From Leucogyrophana mollusca (Eukaryota; Basidiomycota; Agaricomycetes; Boletales): a DNA stretch of 53,872 nucleotides. Below are positions 35,066 through 45,685 of the stretch, one piece after another. The position numbers and the translations under genes were made by a program. Within the stretch, counting starts at the first letter, position 1. Each line of letters starts with the position of its first letter. The notes beneath the pieces were generated by a model. It had not been told where the DNA came from, did not search any database, and worked only from the letters and a program-made list of their open reading frames with translations. The stretch covers positions 1-53,872 of the forward strand of contig MU266462.1 of the NCBI GenBank assembly GCA_021014945.1. The letters are read 5' to 3'.

Positions 35066-36335
35066 ATGTCGTTGCCCAGTACTCCGTTATGTGTGGGTGA
35101 TGTCCAGCATGTAGCTCGTGTATCTATCAAATTAGACGGGACGTACACTATTGGCGATTCCGCCATGCGGACCTTCACACCAAAAGAGACTCCAGTCGAT
35201 CTCAGCCCGCGTCTCGCTTCTTTCGACACCCGAAACACTTAGATAGCATTCTCGACGCGTGCGTCCACATCGATCGGGGGGATGCTCTGCGTGGGGCGCA
35301 TGTGATCACTCGGCGTGGAATTTTAGCAAAGTAATCGCCCTGCCAGGATTCCTTGCTACACAATGGTTGCTCACATCCCAGTTCACAAAGGGTGATGACC
35401 GGAGCCAAGGTTACCGTGCACGTGTCTTACATTCAAGGGAAACTCTACTTGGAAGAGGAGGACCCGCACCCTGGCCGGTCAGTGAGCCATAGCACTCTGA
35501 GAGGTGTACGTGCTAAAATAAAGCGATGCAGACGGTATAAATTTGACCGGGGAGATGCTATCGGGTGAGTTTCAATAAGCATTGTCATTTCATAACTTTT
35601 AGTCTGACGATGACCTAAAGCATGGCCTTCGAGGACGAGTTCACTGCCACGAACCCGTCGGCAACCTGGACCAACGTTGTCACCCGCAAGTTCGGTGATA
35701 TTACGGTGCTTTACTCTGGCGAAGTGGATGGCGTGAAGGGTATCGGTTATATGTACGCACGCTTGTCTGGGCGGTAACCAACCCCTTGTTGTAGCCCCGA
35801 TAGGGAACCATAGTGCGGAAGACCTCATGGACCGCCGTGTGGAACTGAAGACGACCGGGCTCACAAGGCGCAACAAGTGAGTCGCATTCGAGCTGGAGAG
35901 TATATCAGGGAACTTGGCTGTCACTAATAACATTACAGCCTGCCGTGGCGGAAATGGTACATGCAGTCATACTTATTGGGTATCCCAACCGTTTTCATCG
36001 GCTATCGCGACCATGCAGATGTCGTTCGAGAGACAGAAGAGGTCCACCTTGCCGATATGCCAATCAGAGAAAATCAGGAGAGTCGCATTGCTCGCGAAGG
36101 ATACGGCGCGCTCGTTAGTCTCAAGAAGACGTTCGCAAGCCTTTCTGAGGGGGAGGTAGGGAGTGACGATGCTATCTGGAAGGTTACCATTCAGGGAGGT
36201 GCTCTGCGAGGGGTCAAGAGGTTAAACGAGAATCAAGCACAGAAGGTCAAGATGCGACGAGCGGATCCAGAACACCCTGTAGACAGGCTGGGGATTGTTC
36301 CTCGAAGGATTATCGAAGTGCTGAAAGTGGGCTGA
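35066..36335 (+). pseudogene. DXO/RAI1-family decapping nuclease, probably frameshifted
   Basis: The exon from ATG 35066 encodes SIKLDGTYTIGDSAMRTFTPKE, matching the DXO/Rai1 N-terminus (F-x-x-D-x-x-R-x-F...L-R-x-Y-x-P). It runs into a TAG at about 35240, while the continuation HPKHLDSILDACVHIDRG is in another frame, so one base appears lost or gained there. Later exons 35382-35564, 35621-35739, 35795-35876 and 35939-36335 read well: VSYIQGKLYLEEE, KFGDITVLYSGEVDG (metal-binding E-x-D) and RRVELKTTG (E-x-K). Then WYMQSYLLGIPTVFIGYRD, the family's hallmark C-terminal segment, follows. DXO/RAI1 enzymes remove incomplete, NAD or triphosphate caps from RNA. The catalytic residues visible here are kept; the single frame break makes its status uncertain. 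Confidence 0.85.
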
Positions 36336-36769
36336 TGGTAACATAAACAGCTGACCCATCATCTTGTAATGCATCTGTCTTGTGAAGTGCAACATTACGC
36401 CCGTATCCAATGGTAGGTAGACGTCCCGGACGGCCCGCCAAAGCCCTCGATGCAAAAGTCGGGTCTACCCGTAGTTTGATCATAGCAATTCGAACGTTGC
36501 TTGGTAAAGCTCCTCACGGAGGGGTTCTGTATTCGAGCATCAGAACTGTATTGGCGTGAAAGGGACGGCGTCGACTCTCACCAGCGTTACTCCCAACCGT
36601 TGTTCGTCGGAGGGGACCCTATGACGACGGAAACGAGGAACCGATGCCCGTCACACCTCCGCCACAGCCCCATTACGAACTCTCGCGTGTGTGCCGGTGC
36701 AGTCCTCGCTGAAGCCCAGAATATCTCAGCGCTACTCCTCGGCCCGTGAGATGGACTTGAATGTCTACC

Positions 36770-37950
36770 CACGACAACGAATGATCCACTCGTCAAGAAC
36801 TCGGCGGCGGAGCTAACGCCGAGACTGACAAGGGAGGGACATCAGCTAGCCGATGGCTATAACACGTCTTAGGAAGGTAACTTACAGAGTATACACCGTA
36901 GCATCTATACGGTTCGAGTAAATGGGGGAGCGCTGTTCGAATAGTGCACTCGCTATCTGGAAGGAGCTGACGATGATGATCTGTTGGCCAAATGTGGATG
37001 AATAGACGATACCGCCTTTGCGAGACGAGGCGTACTCAGCGCATATTCAAGTTCATTTCAACGATATAGGATACTGACCGTATTTCTCAGCCCAAGCACT
37101 ATATGTAGGCCAGGGCCTAGCGGCGTCGATGTTGAGGACGTTGTTGATGATGGTAGCCCGCTGAGACCAGGGGGAAAGGGTAGACAAGAAGGGTTTATGT
37201 TCTGCCGTACCGAACGGTGCCAGATCACGAAAGATGTGATCGGGGAGAACGAGAACGACGGTAACTTGGGACGGATCGCCATTCCACTTAGGCTAAGCCG
37301 TGTGTTGTGACTGTCAAAGTAAGAGGATAGCGACGTGTGATCATATTTATACACCAGTTCCGTTCCCCTGCCATCGAATCGAATGGGCCAGAACTACCAG
37401 GGCGATAATGAACCAAGTGACCATATCAAGCGCCAGTGGCGGCGTGCATGATTGTGAATCAACTCGTATTGGGCATACTCACGTACACCGCGTCTATCGA
37501 GTGCTTCTCCAAAGGAGTAGCGCGAGAACTCGTGAACAGTAACAACAGGGCAAGTCACGGAAGTCCACACGATAGAACCTGGAGAGACAGATGAAGATAG
37601 TAGGTCATGGGCGGGTACTTGCGATGAGATTTGATCAACGGCCTAGGGAACCACCGAGCCCAAGGTGTTTGTCATAACCTCCCCATTCGTGCTCGTGACG
37701 CCTCAGTGACAATGCCTTACAGTATCCAATGTGCTGGGGAAAAAAACGAACTGGAGTTAAGCCGAAGAGTGACTTTATGTGCCTCGTTTTCCATTATATC
37801 GAGGCGCTCGCTGATGCATGAGCGGCGAATAGCGCCTGGTTCGGCGCCACCAGCACGCGCGCTGGAGGTTGGAGATCGTTTCCGGCGTGAGGGGCGCGGC
37901 ATAGTGGAGGAGTGCCGGGAGGAAGTCCGTGCGCTGGAGTGGGAATGATT
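36770..37950. repeat. Duplicated segment a, copy 1
   Basis: Sequence from about 36790 to 37950 is matched by 47060-48170 in the same orientation, at roughly 80-85% identity by eye with small indels. Shared anchors include AACTTACAGAGTATACACCGTAGC, ATTGTGAATCAACTCGTATT and GAGAGACAGATGAAGATAGTAGG. Both copies contain a P450 relic on the minus strand. Confidence 0.8.
36885..37424 (-). pseudogene. Cytochrome P450 N-terminal relic, copy 1
   Basis: Reading the minus strand from ATG 37424: MVTWFIIALVVLAHSIRW (membrane anchor), then after a decayed stretch LPFPPG and IINNVLNIDAARPWPTYSAWAEKYG. A likely GT donor follows at about 37083, and then GGIVYSSTFGQQIIIVSSFQIASALFEQRSPIYSNR. This is the order of the N-terminus of agaricomycete OrdA-like (CYP64/CYP5150-type) P450s: anchor, LPPGP hinge, beta 1-1/1-2, and the EKRS-IYS-RP segment. 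The anchor and hinge are in different frames and no heme-binding FxxGxRxCxG follows, so it is a fragment of at most the first quarter of an enzyme. Confidence 0.7.
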
Positions 37951-38080
37951 TGGGGTGAATGGGTTTGGGCGGTGCGGGAGTGGCTCCTGGATATCTGGAC
38001 GACGGCCCAGTAGAGCGGGGTGTACTCGCCGACGGAGGGCTCCTGGAGGAGTGCCAACTTGTGCACTGCCAATCTCACGT
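37794..38080 (-). pseudogene. Relic of an uncharacterised agaricomycete repeat-type protein
   Basis: The minus strand reads LALLQEPSVGEYTPLYWAVVQ, a segment I recall from large agaricomycete families (ankyrin-like TPLYWA) without assigned function. Similar words occur at 48190-48310 (LLRGPSIAEHTPL-stop-YWAVV) and, more decayed, at 39600-39660. No complete gene is present. Function unknown. Confidence 0.45.
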
Positions 38081-39239
38081 CCGCGTCACCGCGTCGCCCA
38101 CGCTAGGTCCGACACCGTCGCATTGAAGTCGGTTTGCAAATTAAGAGTCGGACAACGTCGTAGAACTAGCAATAGATCGATAATCGCTGGGCTGGTTCAA
38201 CTTCAACGAACTCGAGGTAACATCTCAACTTGAAACGTACAGCCACCGCACGTGGACTACAGCTACTTGATCTATTCCACTAACAGCCACGCCGATTCTC
38301 AATCTCGCCGTCCCATGTCCCACTGAGGTCCGGAATACGCCACTGGCAGGTATGAAGTCGTTTTTTCGCATGTCGATGTGGTTGGTCGCATCACTGGGAC
38401 CTTCGCCTCCAGCCCTTCCAATGTCACGACAAGCCCTTTGGAAAAACGGAAACTGACGAGTCGATACCGGCGTGGAGTAAGTGTCTTCGATATCCGACCA
38501 GACAGGTCGCTCCATGTCCGCCCCCCGTCGATGCAAGCCCCCAGACAGTGAGTAGGCCTTCTTGCCATCAAGCGTGAGGGAACCGTGTCACTATGCTCAC
38601 CCAAATGAACACGCAAACTGGTCGTGTAGACTCAGCGGGCATCTGATACCGGTGCAACAAATCTCGTACGCCATTGTGCATACGTGCTAAGCTCGTTACT
38701 CCAGGCCACGTAGAGACACAAGCGTGGATCACCGAAGCTTGTTTCCGCAGCCAAACAACTTTGTCTGTTAGTGGTATTTCACTCACCGCCATCCTTCCCG
38801 TTCCTCTCTGCCAAGGCCTCTCGACGTATGGAAGCGAGAACCGATGCTCGAAGGTCGAAGCTGGGGAGCGCGTTCCTGCCCACCATTGCATCAGTCTCAG
38901 CGTGGGCTTGTTCTTGCACTCGTGGTAGAGGACGATTACGAGAACGCACATAAGAAGCAAAGAAGACGTCTACGTCCTGGTTCAGCTGGTTCACAAAAAT
39001 GAGCGGCGCGACTTATCTAATGAGCGAACAGGACTGACCCGAGTAAACAGTAGCGGCATTCATGACGCATTCCAATTCGCCATCGATGGTGTCCTAGTAG
39101 CTCTGAAGGAGGTCAGATACCATTGAGCCGATGAATGTACCCGTGGACATACCAGGAGACCATGCGGAGACACTGAACTCAAAAGCAGCGCAATCGTGGA
39201 TATTCGCGTCTCCCGCTCGGGGGTCAGCTCTATCGCCAG
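38081..39239. other. Unassigned spacer with one dispersed duplicate (segment b)
   Basis: No gene called. About 38695-38840 is matched at 50815-50960 (shared CTCCAGGCCACGTAGA and TTGTCTGTTAGTGGTA). The minus frame 38568-38960 has no identifiable domain. Confidence 0.5.
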
Positions 39240-39740
39240 TACGTCACCTAGGGAATAGCCAGGAATATTGCCGAACCTTACAGCCGCAACGAGAGGCGAG
39301 ACTGGCGTTTTACATAACCTGCCCGTTGTCCCTCATGACGCCCCGGTGACAATGATAACATGAGACAGAGAGAATCCCTGACGATACCCAACGAACCGAA
39401 AGAAACCGAGCTGCAGTTAAGTCGAAGGGGAACCCATATATCCCGTTTTCTATCATGTCGAAGCAGTCGCTGATGCACCAGCGGCGAATAGCGCCTGGGT
39501 CGACGTCACGAGCACGTATGCTGGAGGTGGGAGATGCGGCACGGTGGAGGAGTGCGATGCGGTGGTTTGGGTGCGTGAGTTTGGTCTACGGCGTGGAGAG
39601 GTTGGGACGGCCCAGCAGAGGATGTGCTTGCCGATGGAGGGTTCCTGGAGGAACGCAGAGAGGGAGAGGGATTTGTGAGGAGCGCACGTGGCGAGGGTGG
39701 ACGCGGGATCTTGCGTGGGGCTACTCGGGCCCTGGGTGGC
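39240..39740. repeat. Duplicated segment c, copy 1
   Basis: The part 39260-39560 matches both 47960-48170 and 37640-37870 (shared AACGACGTT-like and TTAAGTCGAAGGGGAACC-type words), and 39660-39770 matches 48300-48415 (GGGGCTACTCGGGCCCTGGG). This makes three related copies in the window, all in the same orientation. Confidence 0.65.
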
Positions 39741-39829
39741 TGGATCGCCAGGCGCGGAGGAGTCGGAGTGTGGAGGGATGACGAGCTCGTGGATTACAAC
39801 CAGGACAGACGCCTGCGTCTACTTGGAAA

Positions 39830-40995
39830 GGCACGAAGTGCAAGCGCACAGAGACAGGATATTTGGGTCGAGAGTATGCGCATTTTTGGGAAGCGGAGGG
39901 TAAGGGGCGAGGACAGGGAAGAAACCAAGAGGGGGGACGTACACGTATAGCGATTAAATGGTCGTTCTCGAGGTAAAATCGGACGTGGTGTGCATCAAGG
40001 GAAGGGTTAGTGGACCTGTTACGAATGCGTCAAGACACCAAGCAGAATATATAGAAATGCTAAAGCGTACAACAGAATCACCGTCAGGCGGATCCCTGTG
40101 CACGGTTTGCATCTCGACTGACGACCGATGACGCGGTTTTTATCGGAGGGAGCTGCGGAAGTGCCGTCGGGAGGGAGAATGTTGATTTCGCATCGTCGCT
40201 GAGAAAGGTTGCGTGTCCGAGTATATCGTGACGCCAACCCGCGGGGGACTCGCAAGGCGTGCTAACACTTAGCTGATACCTAGCAGCACCTAGTCCGGCC
40301 TCCTTCCCTATCCCAAAATGCACTTTAAACACACTCACGTCACCTTCAACCGGATTCCTATACAGGTCGAGTCCCACGACTCTCCTCCCCCCGCGTCGCA
40401 GCCGATGCTGACGATAAGCATAATGCTGGGGAAGTTCTCGATCCCAGCGAAAGCGGTAACGAGATAAGTGTGCCAGGACATATGCGGTGCGCGCCGTGGG
40501 GTGGAGTGCAGCTCGAGGAATACGCATTGTGGGTGGGAGGCTGGAGGCTGAGGAGAGAGAGTACTCGAGGACGGCACGCGAGGCGATCGCAAAAGCGTCT
40601 GGGGTAGACGTCAAGGCGTAGATGGCGGGGAAGAACAGGAAAGAAGTTGCTGACATTGTTCAGAACGACACCGGACTTGATACGAAAGAGTAAGTACAGC
40701 AGAGCAGGGGAAACGACCTCACCGAGTGCAGGTGATCGTCAGTGCAGGACACGATCAAGTAATTGTTCCAAAGTTCAAACGCAGATGTGACCAAATACTT
40801 GTGTTTCGACCACACCCAACGCTCAAGCCCATAAATCCGAGACTAACGTCAAAAGCAGTGTAACGATGGGATCGCTTGTTGTTGTTGTGGTTTATCTCGT
40901 TCGAAGCCTTTCAAGCTCCAGCCTGCCCTCTGAACGAGCCTATACTTATCGCCTCTGTCCGATACAAAGGTCCGTCATCGTCAAGAGCCACACTC
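39830..40995. repeat. Dispersed ~1-kb repeat, copy 2 (left arm of a 12.8-kb direct repeat)
   Basis: From 39830 to 40995 it is matched by 52390-53872 apart from an extra tandem unit in the latter. The last 400 bp (40598-40995 versus 53475-53872) differ at only about ten positions by my count, far fewer than elsewhere, and the match is cut off by the window end. It lies directly upstream of the CHAT gene. Confidence 0.85.
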
Positions 40996-41335
40996 CTCGA
41001 TTGACGACCATCATGCATCAAGGGAGAGATGTACTGCCAACCAGCGCCAGCCTTGCACGGCCTCCAACCAATTTGGTAGTGTACCCTTCATTTCAACGCC
41101 ACCATATGAGTACCTCTCTAATTATAACAGCCTATTTCTCTCATGATAGGGAACTCAGGATCCAGATGGGTGGCCGCAGTGCTCAAGTCTCACAACCAAC
41201 CACTTCTCTATACACATACCCTCCATCTCGCCGCCATATAGCTCTGGACAATTCCTTCGTGAGAGTGATCTCAGATGTCTGGCGACATGGAATCCACGGA
41301 AGCAAATATAGAATTCTCACTCACAGGTACGCAGA

Positions 41336-44300
41336 TATGTTGTCGAGTTTCTCCGTCCGAAACTTACTCGAACCGTTGCAGTCGTCGGGGCCACTGGGTT
41401 GTCTCCGTCTGATAGCCACCCGACGCGCTTCTATGTTGTCGTAGAGGTGGACGGAAAGCAAGGGCGGACAGCCGAGCTAGCACCCTCACCTCAATCAACC
41501 ATCGAATGGAACACCTGTTTTCCACTGTGCGTGTTCTCGGCTCAGCGTCTGCACGTAACCTGACCATGTCAGTATGAATCCAGGAGAGCGGACAAAGGGT
41601 CATACGTCACGCTTCGTTTGTACGAATGCCGGAAAGCATTGCGCCTGGGTTTGCACACACTCTGGAAAGCGGTGCGCCCGAGTCACTCGAGAGGGGACAA
41701 GGCCATTTGGAAATTAAGAGCTACTGCCGAGCAGCTGCTGGGATCTGGTAGCAAATTTACAAGTGCCTCACCCCTCCCTGTTGCCGTGATGTAGAGATTG
41801 ATGTTTCTCCCTAGATATGAGTCTACCAGCGAAAGCACCCTACGAAACAGGCCATCTCGTTCTGAAAGTCGAACGAGCTGCGCATACCGAAGGTGAAGGT
41901 CCTGTCGTTGGCAAGGTAGATGATTTGTTCGATGCACACTGTCGGTACTAACTGGGACACTATCCTTAGAGCTCGGCCAAGGCTCGATGGCAGGGTAAAA
42001 CGAGACGACTGGAACGTTCAGCTGTGCGCTCCGTACATGACGTTGCCTGCACCATATATTTCGATTTCGAGGAGAACCACCAGAGAGAGATGTTGGACGA
42101 GGTAATCGATCATTATCGTGTCTCGCTCGACTTGCGTCCAACGGGGCATCCCGAACGCTCCACATCGCTGGCCTGGCTCGCTTTCACCCTTTCCACTCGA
42201 TTCAACCAGTTCGGCGACACAGCCAACCTGGACGAAGCCATGGGGCTCTATCGCGCAGCGCTGGCGTTGTGTCCACAAGGGCACCCCGATCACTCCTTGT
42301 CCCTGAACAACCTCGCCATCGCCCTTTCTGATCGATTCAAGCAGTTCGGCGACACAGCCGACCTGAACGAAGCCATGGGGCTCTATCGCACAGCGCTGGC
42401 GTTGTGTCCACAAGGGCACTCCCATCACTCCACGGCCCTGAACAACCTCGCTAACACCCTTTCTGATCGATTCGACCAGTTCGGCGATACAGCCGACCTG
42501 GACGAAGCCATGGAGCTCAATCGTGCAGCCCTGGTGTTGTGTCCACAAGGGCACCCCCATCGCTCCACGTCCCTGAACGACCTCGCTATCACCCTTTACA
42601 CTCGATTCAAGCAGTTCGGCGACACAGCCGACCTGGACGAAGTCATGGAGCTCTATCGCGAGGCCTTGGCGTTGCGTCCACAAGGGCACCTCAATCGCTC
42701 CCAGTCCCTGAACAACCTCGCTTCCGCCCTTTCCAGTCGAGTCGACCAGTTCGGCGACAGAGCCGACCTGGATGAAGCCATGGAGCTTTATTGCGCAGCC
42801 CTGGCGTTGCTTCCACAAGGCCACCACGGTCACTCCATGTCCCTGAACAACCTCGCTCACACCTTTTACACTCGATTTAACAAATTCGGCGACACAGCCG
42901 ACCTGGACGAAGCCACGGAGCTCTATCGCGCAGCGCTGGCATTGCGTCCACAAGGACACCCCGATCGCTCCTGGTCCCTGAACTGCCTCGCTAACACCCT
43001 TTCCACTCGATTCGACCAGTTCGGCGATAGAGCCGATCTCGATATCACTTTCCAGTACTATGAACTGGCCTCCACTGACACAAACTGCGGTTTATGGGAC
43101 CAAGTTTGGTGCTCGCTGAACTGGACCCATGCAGCAGAGAGATTTGATCATGTTTCTGCATTGAACGCCTACAGAGCATCCTTGGCCAATCTCGACCGTC
43201 ATGCCATCTCAAGGTCATCCGTTGTATCGCGCCACGAACTCCTCAAAACCAGCTCTTCCTCCGTAGCGGCGAATGCTGCATCTTGCGCTCTTCGTCGATG
43301 CGAGCCCACTATTGCGGCGGAACTACTGGAGCAGGGAAGGGGATTAATATGGACGCAGATGGCAAACCTTCATACACCTCTCCAGCAGCTTTCTGATGCA
43401 AATCCACAAGGCAAAAGGCTGGCAACAGATCTTCAGCGAATCAGTGTGGAGCTTGACAGATTGTCTGGAAGGCTGCGGGACGACGAGAAGAGTAGTTCTC
43501 GCGACGAAGAAACACGACATCACCGACGCCTGGCCGAGGAATGGGATTCCGTTGTTTGCAAAGTATGACAGGTGGAGGGATTCTCTCGGTTCCTGTTACC
43601 CCCGCTTTACTCCGATCTCCAGCAGGCTGCCATTGAAGGTCCCGTGGTTCTCATCAATGCCAGCAAATATTCCTGCGACGCACTCGTTATTCTCTGGGAT
43701 GGTCCTCCACATCATATACCCCTTAGCAATATCACTCTGGAAGATGTCATTCAATTGGGGTCAGACTTTGCGCGCGTACTGAAGAGTCGTACGCATTCTG
43801 GTGTTGCTGGGCTTGAGAAAGGCAGGCAGAATGAGTTATTCTCTCTACTACGATCACTGTGGAATCTCGTTGTTCATCCCATCGTCCATGCGCTCGGGGA
43901 TACTCAGGTCCCAGCAGGTTCGCGGATCTGGTTGTGCCCGACGTCCAAGTTCACATCACTGCCATTGCATGCCGCTGGTCCATACCACAAGGGCGAGTCG
44001 GGCCTGTCCGATCTATACATCATATCATACACTCCAACACTGTCAGCTCTTATCAGGACGAGGGGAAACAACACCATACCGTTGGTAATGGCTCCAAAGT
44101 TCGCTGCCATCGGCCAAGCGATGCCCAGCAGCGGAAGTCGCGAACAGGAACTCCTCACGGTGAATGCAGAACTCGACCTCGTTCTACGCCAGTTGCCATC
44201 ATCTGTGCCTTCCACTCGTCTAGTCGATAGTGCTGCCACGCAACGCGCCGCATTGGACGCTCTCTGCAACAATGCCTGGGTTCACCTTGCTTGCCACGGT

Positions 44301-44693
44301 AAACAAGACACGACTCAGGCTTTTAACTCATGTTTTTCCATGCACGACAAGCCCCTCTCCCTTCTCGACATCATTCGTGCCGATACCACTCACCCAGAGT
44401 TCGCGTTTCTCTCCGCCTGTCACACTGCGGTCGGGGATGCACAAACACCGGACGAGGTGATCCATCTAGCTGCAGGGATGCAGTTTGCGGGGTTCAAGAG
44501 CGTCATCGGGACGATGTGGGCTGTCGACGACGAGATCGCTCACCACATGGTCTCGGCGTTCTACAAGAACATGTTCGAGCGCGGGATGGACTACACACAT
44601 GCGGCGGCGTCACTGAATATAGCTATGCGGACGGTGGACAAGAAAGCAGTCCCCCTCGAGCAGAGGATCGTGTTCGTTCACATCGGAGCTTAA
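41336..44693 (+). CDS. C2-TPR-CHAT protein (caspase-like CHAT protease) with one in-frame stop
   Basis: Four exons read in one frame: 41336-41530, 41573-41747, 41815-41915 and 41970-44693 (about 1064 codons; the start is unresolved). Exons 1-2 resemble a C2 domain (TRTVAVVGATGLSP, FYVVVEVDGKQGRT, TIEWNTCFPL, YVTLRLYECRK). Seven near-identical 45-residue TPR-type units follow (FGDTADLDEAMELYRAALAL...SLNNLA). After an alpha-helical linker comes the CHAT domain. Its catalytic His lies in HLACHGKQD (codon 44295-44297) and its Cys in FLSACHTAVGD (codon 44418-44420); AAGMQFAGFKSVIGTMW is the family signature. CHAT proteases are caspase relatives (clan CD) that are found near gasdermin-type effectors in fungi and bacteria. 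A TGA at 43566-43568 splits the linker where relatives usually have Arg, and would separate the TPR part from the protease. Confidence 0.92.
42210..43055 (+). repeat. 135-bp coding repeat array (TPR units)
   Basis: The word TTCGGCGA recurs at 42210, 42345, 42480, 42615, 42750, 42885 and 43020, exactly every 135 bp. Successive units are highly similar also at synonymous positions, which points to recent unit duplication or gene conversion. No indel breaks the period. Confidence 0.95.
43566..43568 (+). other. In-frame TGA between TPR and CHAT parts
   Basis: The frame is open on both sides of this TGA (GTATGACAG), with conserved-looking protein before (EEWDSVVCKV) and after (QVEGFSRFLLPP). No intron of usual size can remove it. 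A CGA to TGA transition would explain it. Confidence 0.85.
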
Positions 44694-45685
44694 CGCCGCT
44701 TGATCATTGATGCTGCGTTCGATATCGACGGTAAATTTTAATTCTCCTCGCAACGTCGACGTTCGCTGATATTCCTCTCAGTTCGGATTGGGTTTGACTT
44801 GTGCTTTCCTTCATATTATTAAGGCCGAAGCTCTCATGATTACCGGCGATGGATGTACAAATGTGCGATTTGTATATATCTGCTTCTCTAGAGTCTAGCG
44901 CGCTGCCATCAACATAGACGGAACACTGAAACTGGCCTCCTCGTTTGCACTTATCATTTCCCTGCACGCTTGCATCAACTCGAAGCGCTCCAGTGACGGT
45001 GGGCTGGGCATGCCGAAAGTGAAGGTGCCCTTATCACGGGCTCGACATCGACAACCCGCACCGCCGCAATCCCCTCCAGGACCTTGCTCACCTTTTCCAA
45101 CCCCACTTTTCCCTTTGCATGTCCCACTGACATCGAACTGGAACCAGACCCGCCCGAAAACGCTTGCCAAAGTGCGGACCCGATCTTTCAAAGCAGGGTC
45201 TGGTGAGGAGCGAGCCGCATACGTGTGTTGTTTCGTCGACATCGGTGGCGTGGAGTCCTTTCCAGATGGCGCCTAAGAACATAGGAGGACCTCGAGGTGG
45301 TACGGCTCTTGCCCTACTTCGAGGCGAAGTTGTGTGAGCGCAGTCCCCCCCGCGAGTCCACCTGCTGAGCGAACCTTCGCTATTGTTGTTGCGACTGGCA
45401 TTGGGACTGATGCTATCGGAGCTGCGCCTGTCAATACTGCTGCGCGGCCATCTTCCCCACGGCTGCACCCGGTACGCATCGAGCGTCTTCAGCGTGAACG
45501 CGTTTATCCTCGCGAAGGAGTCGAAACCGCCTGGCGCGTTGTTGAAGGACCGGGTACCATTGATGTCGAAGCCTCCGAGAGAGCTGTACCGGGGAGGGCT
45601 GAGGATTCGGCGTTGGAATCCGACACATTGAGTCCAGGATGCCCCCTTGCGGTCGACCACGCCCTTCGGGCTCAACAGCCCAAGA
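44694..45685. other. Spacer with an unassigned minus-strand open frame
   Basis: The minus frame 45242-44895 (115 codons; DPALKDRVRTLASVFGRVWFQ...SLERFELMQACREMISA) has coding-like composition and may be the end of the decayed BTB gene or another relic. No family recognised. Confidence 0.35.
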
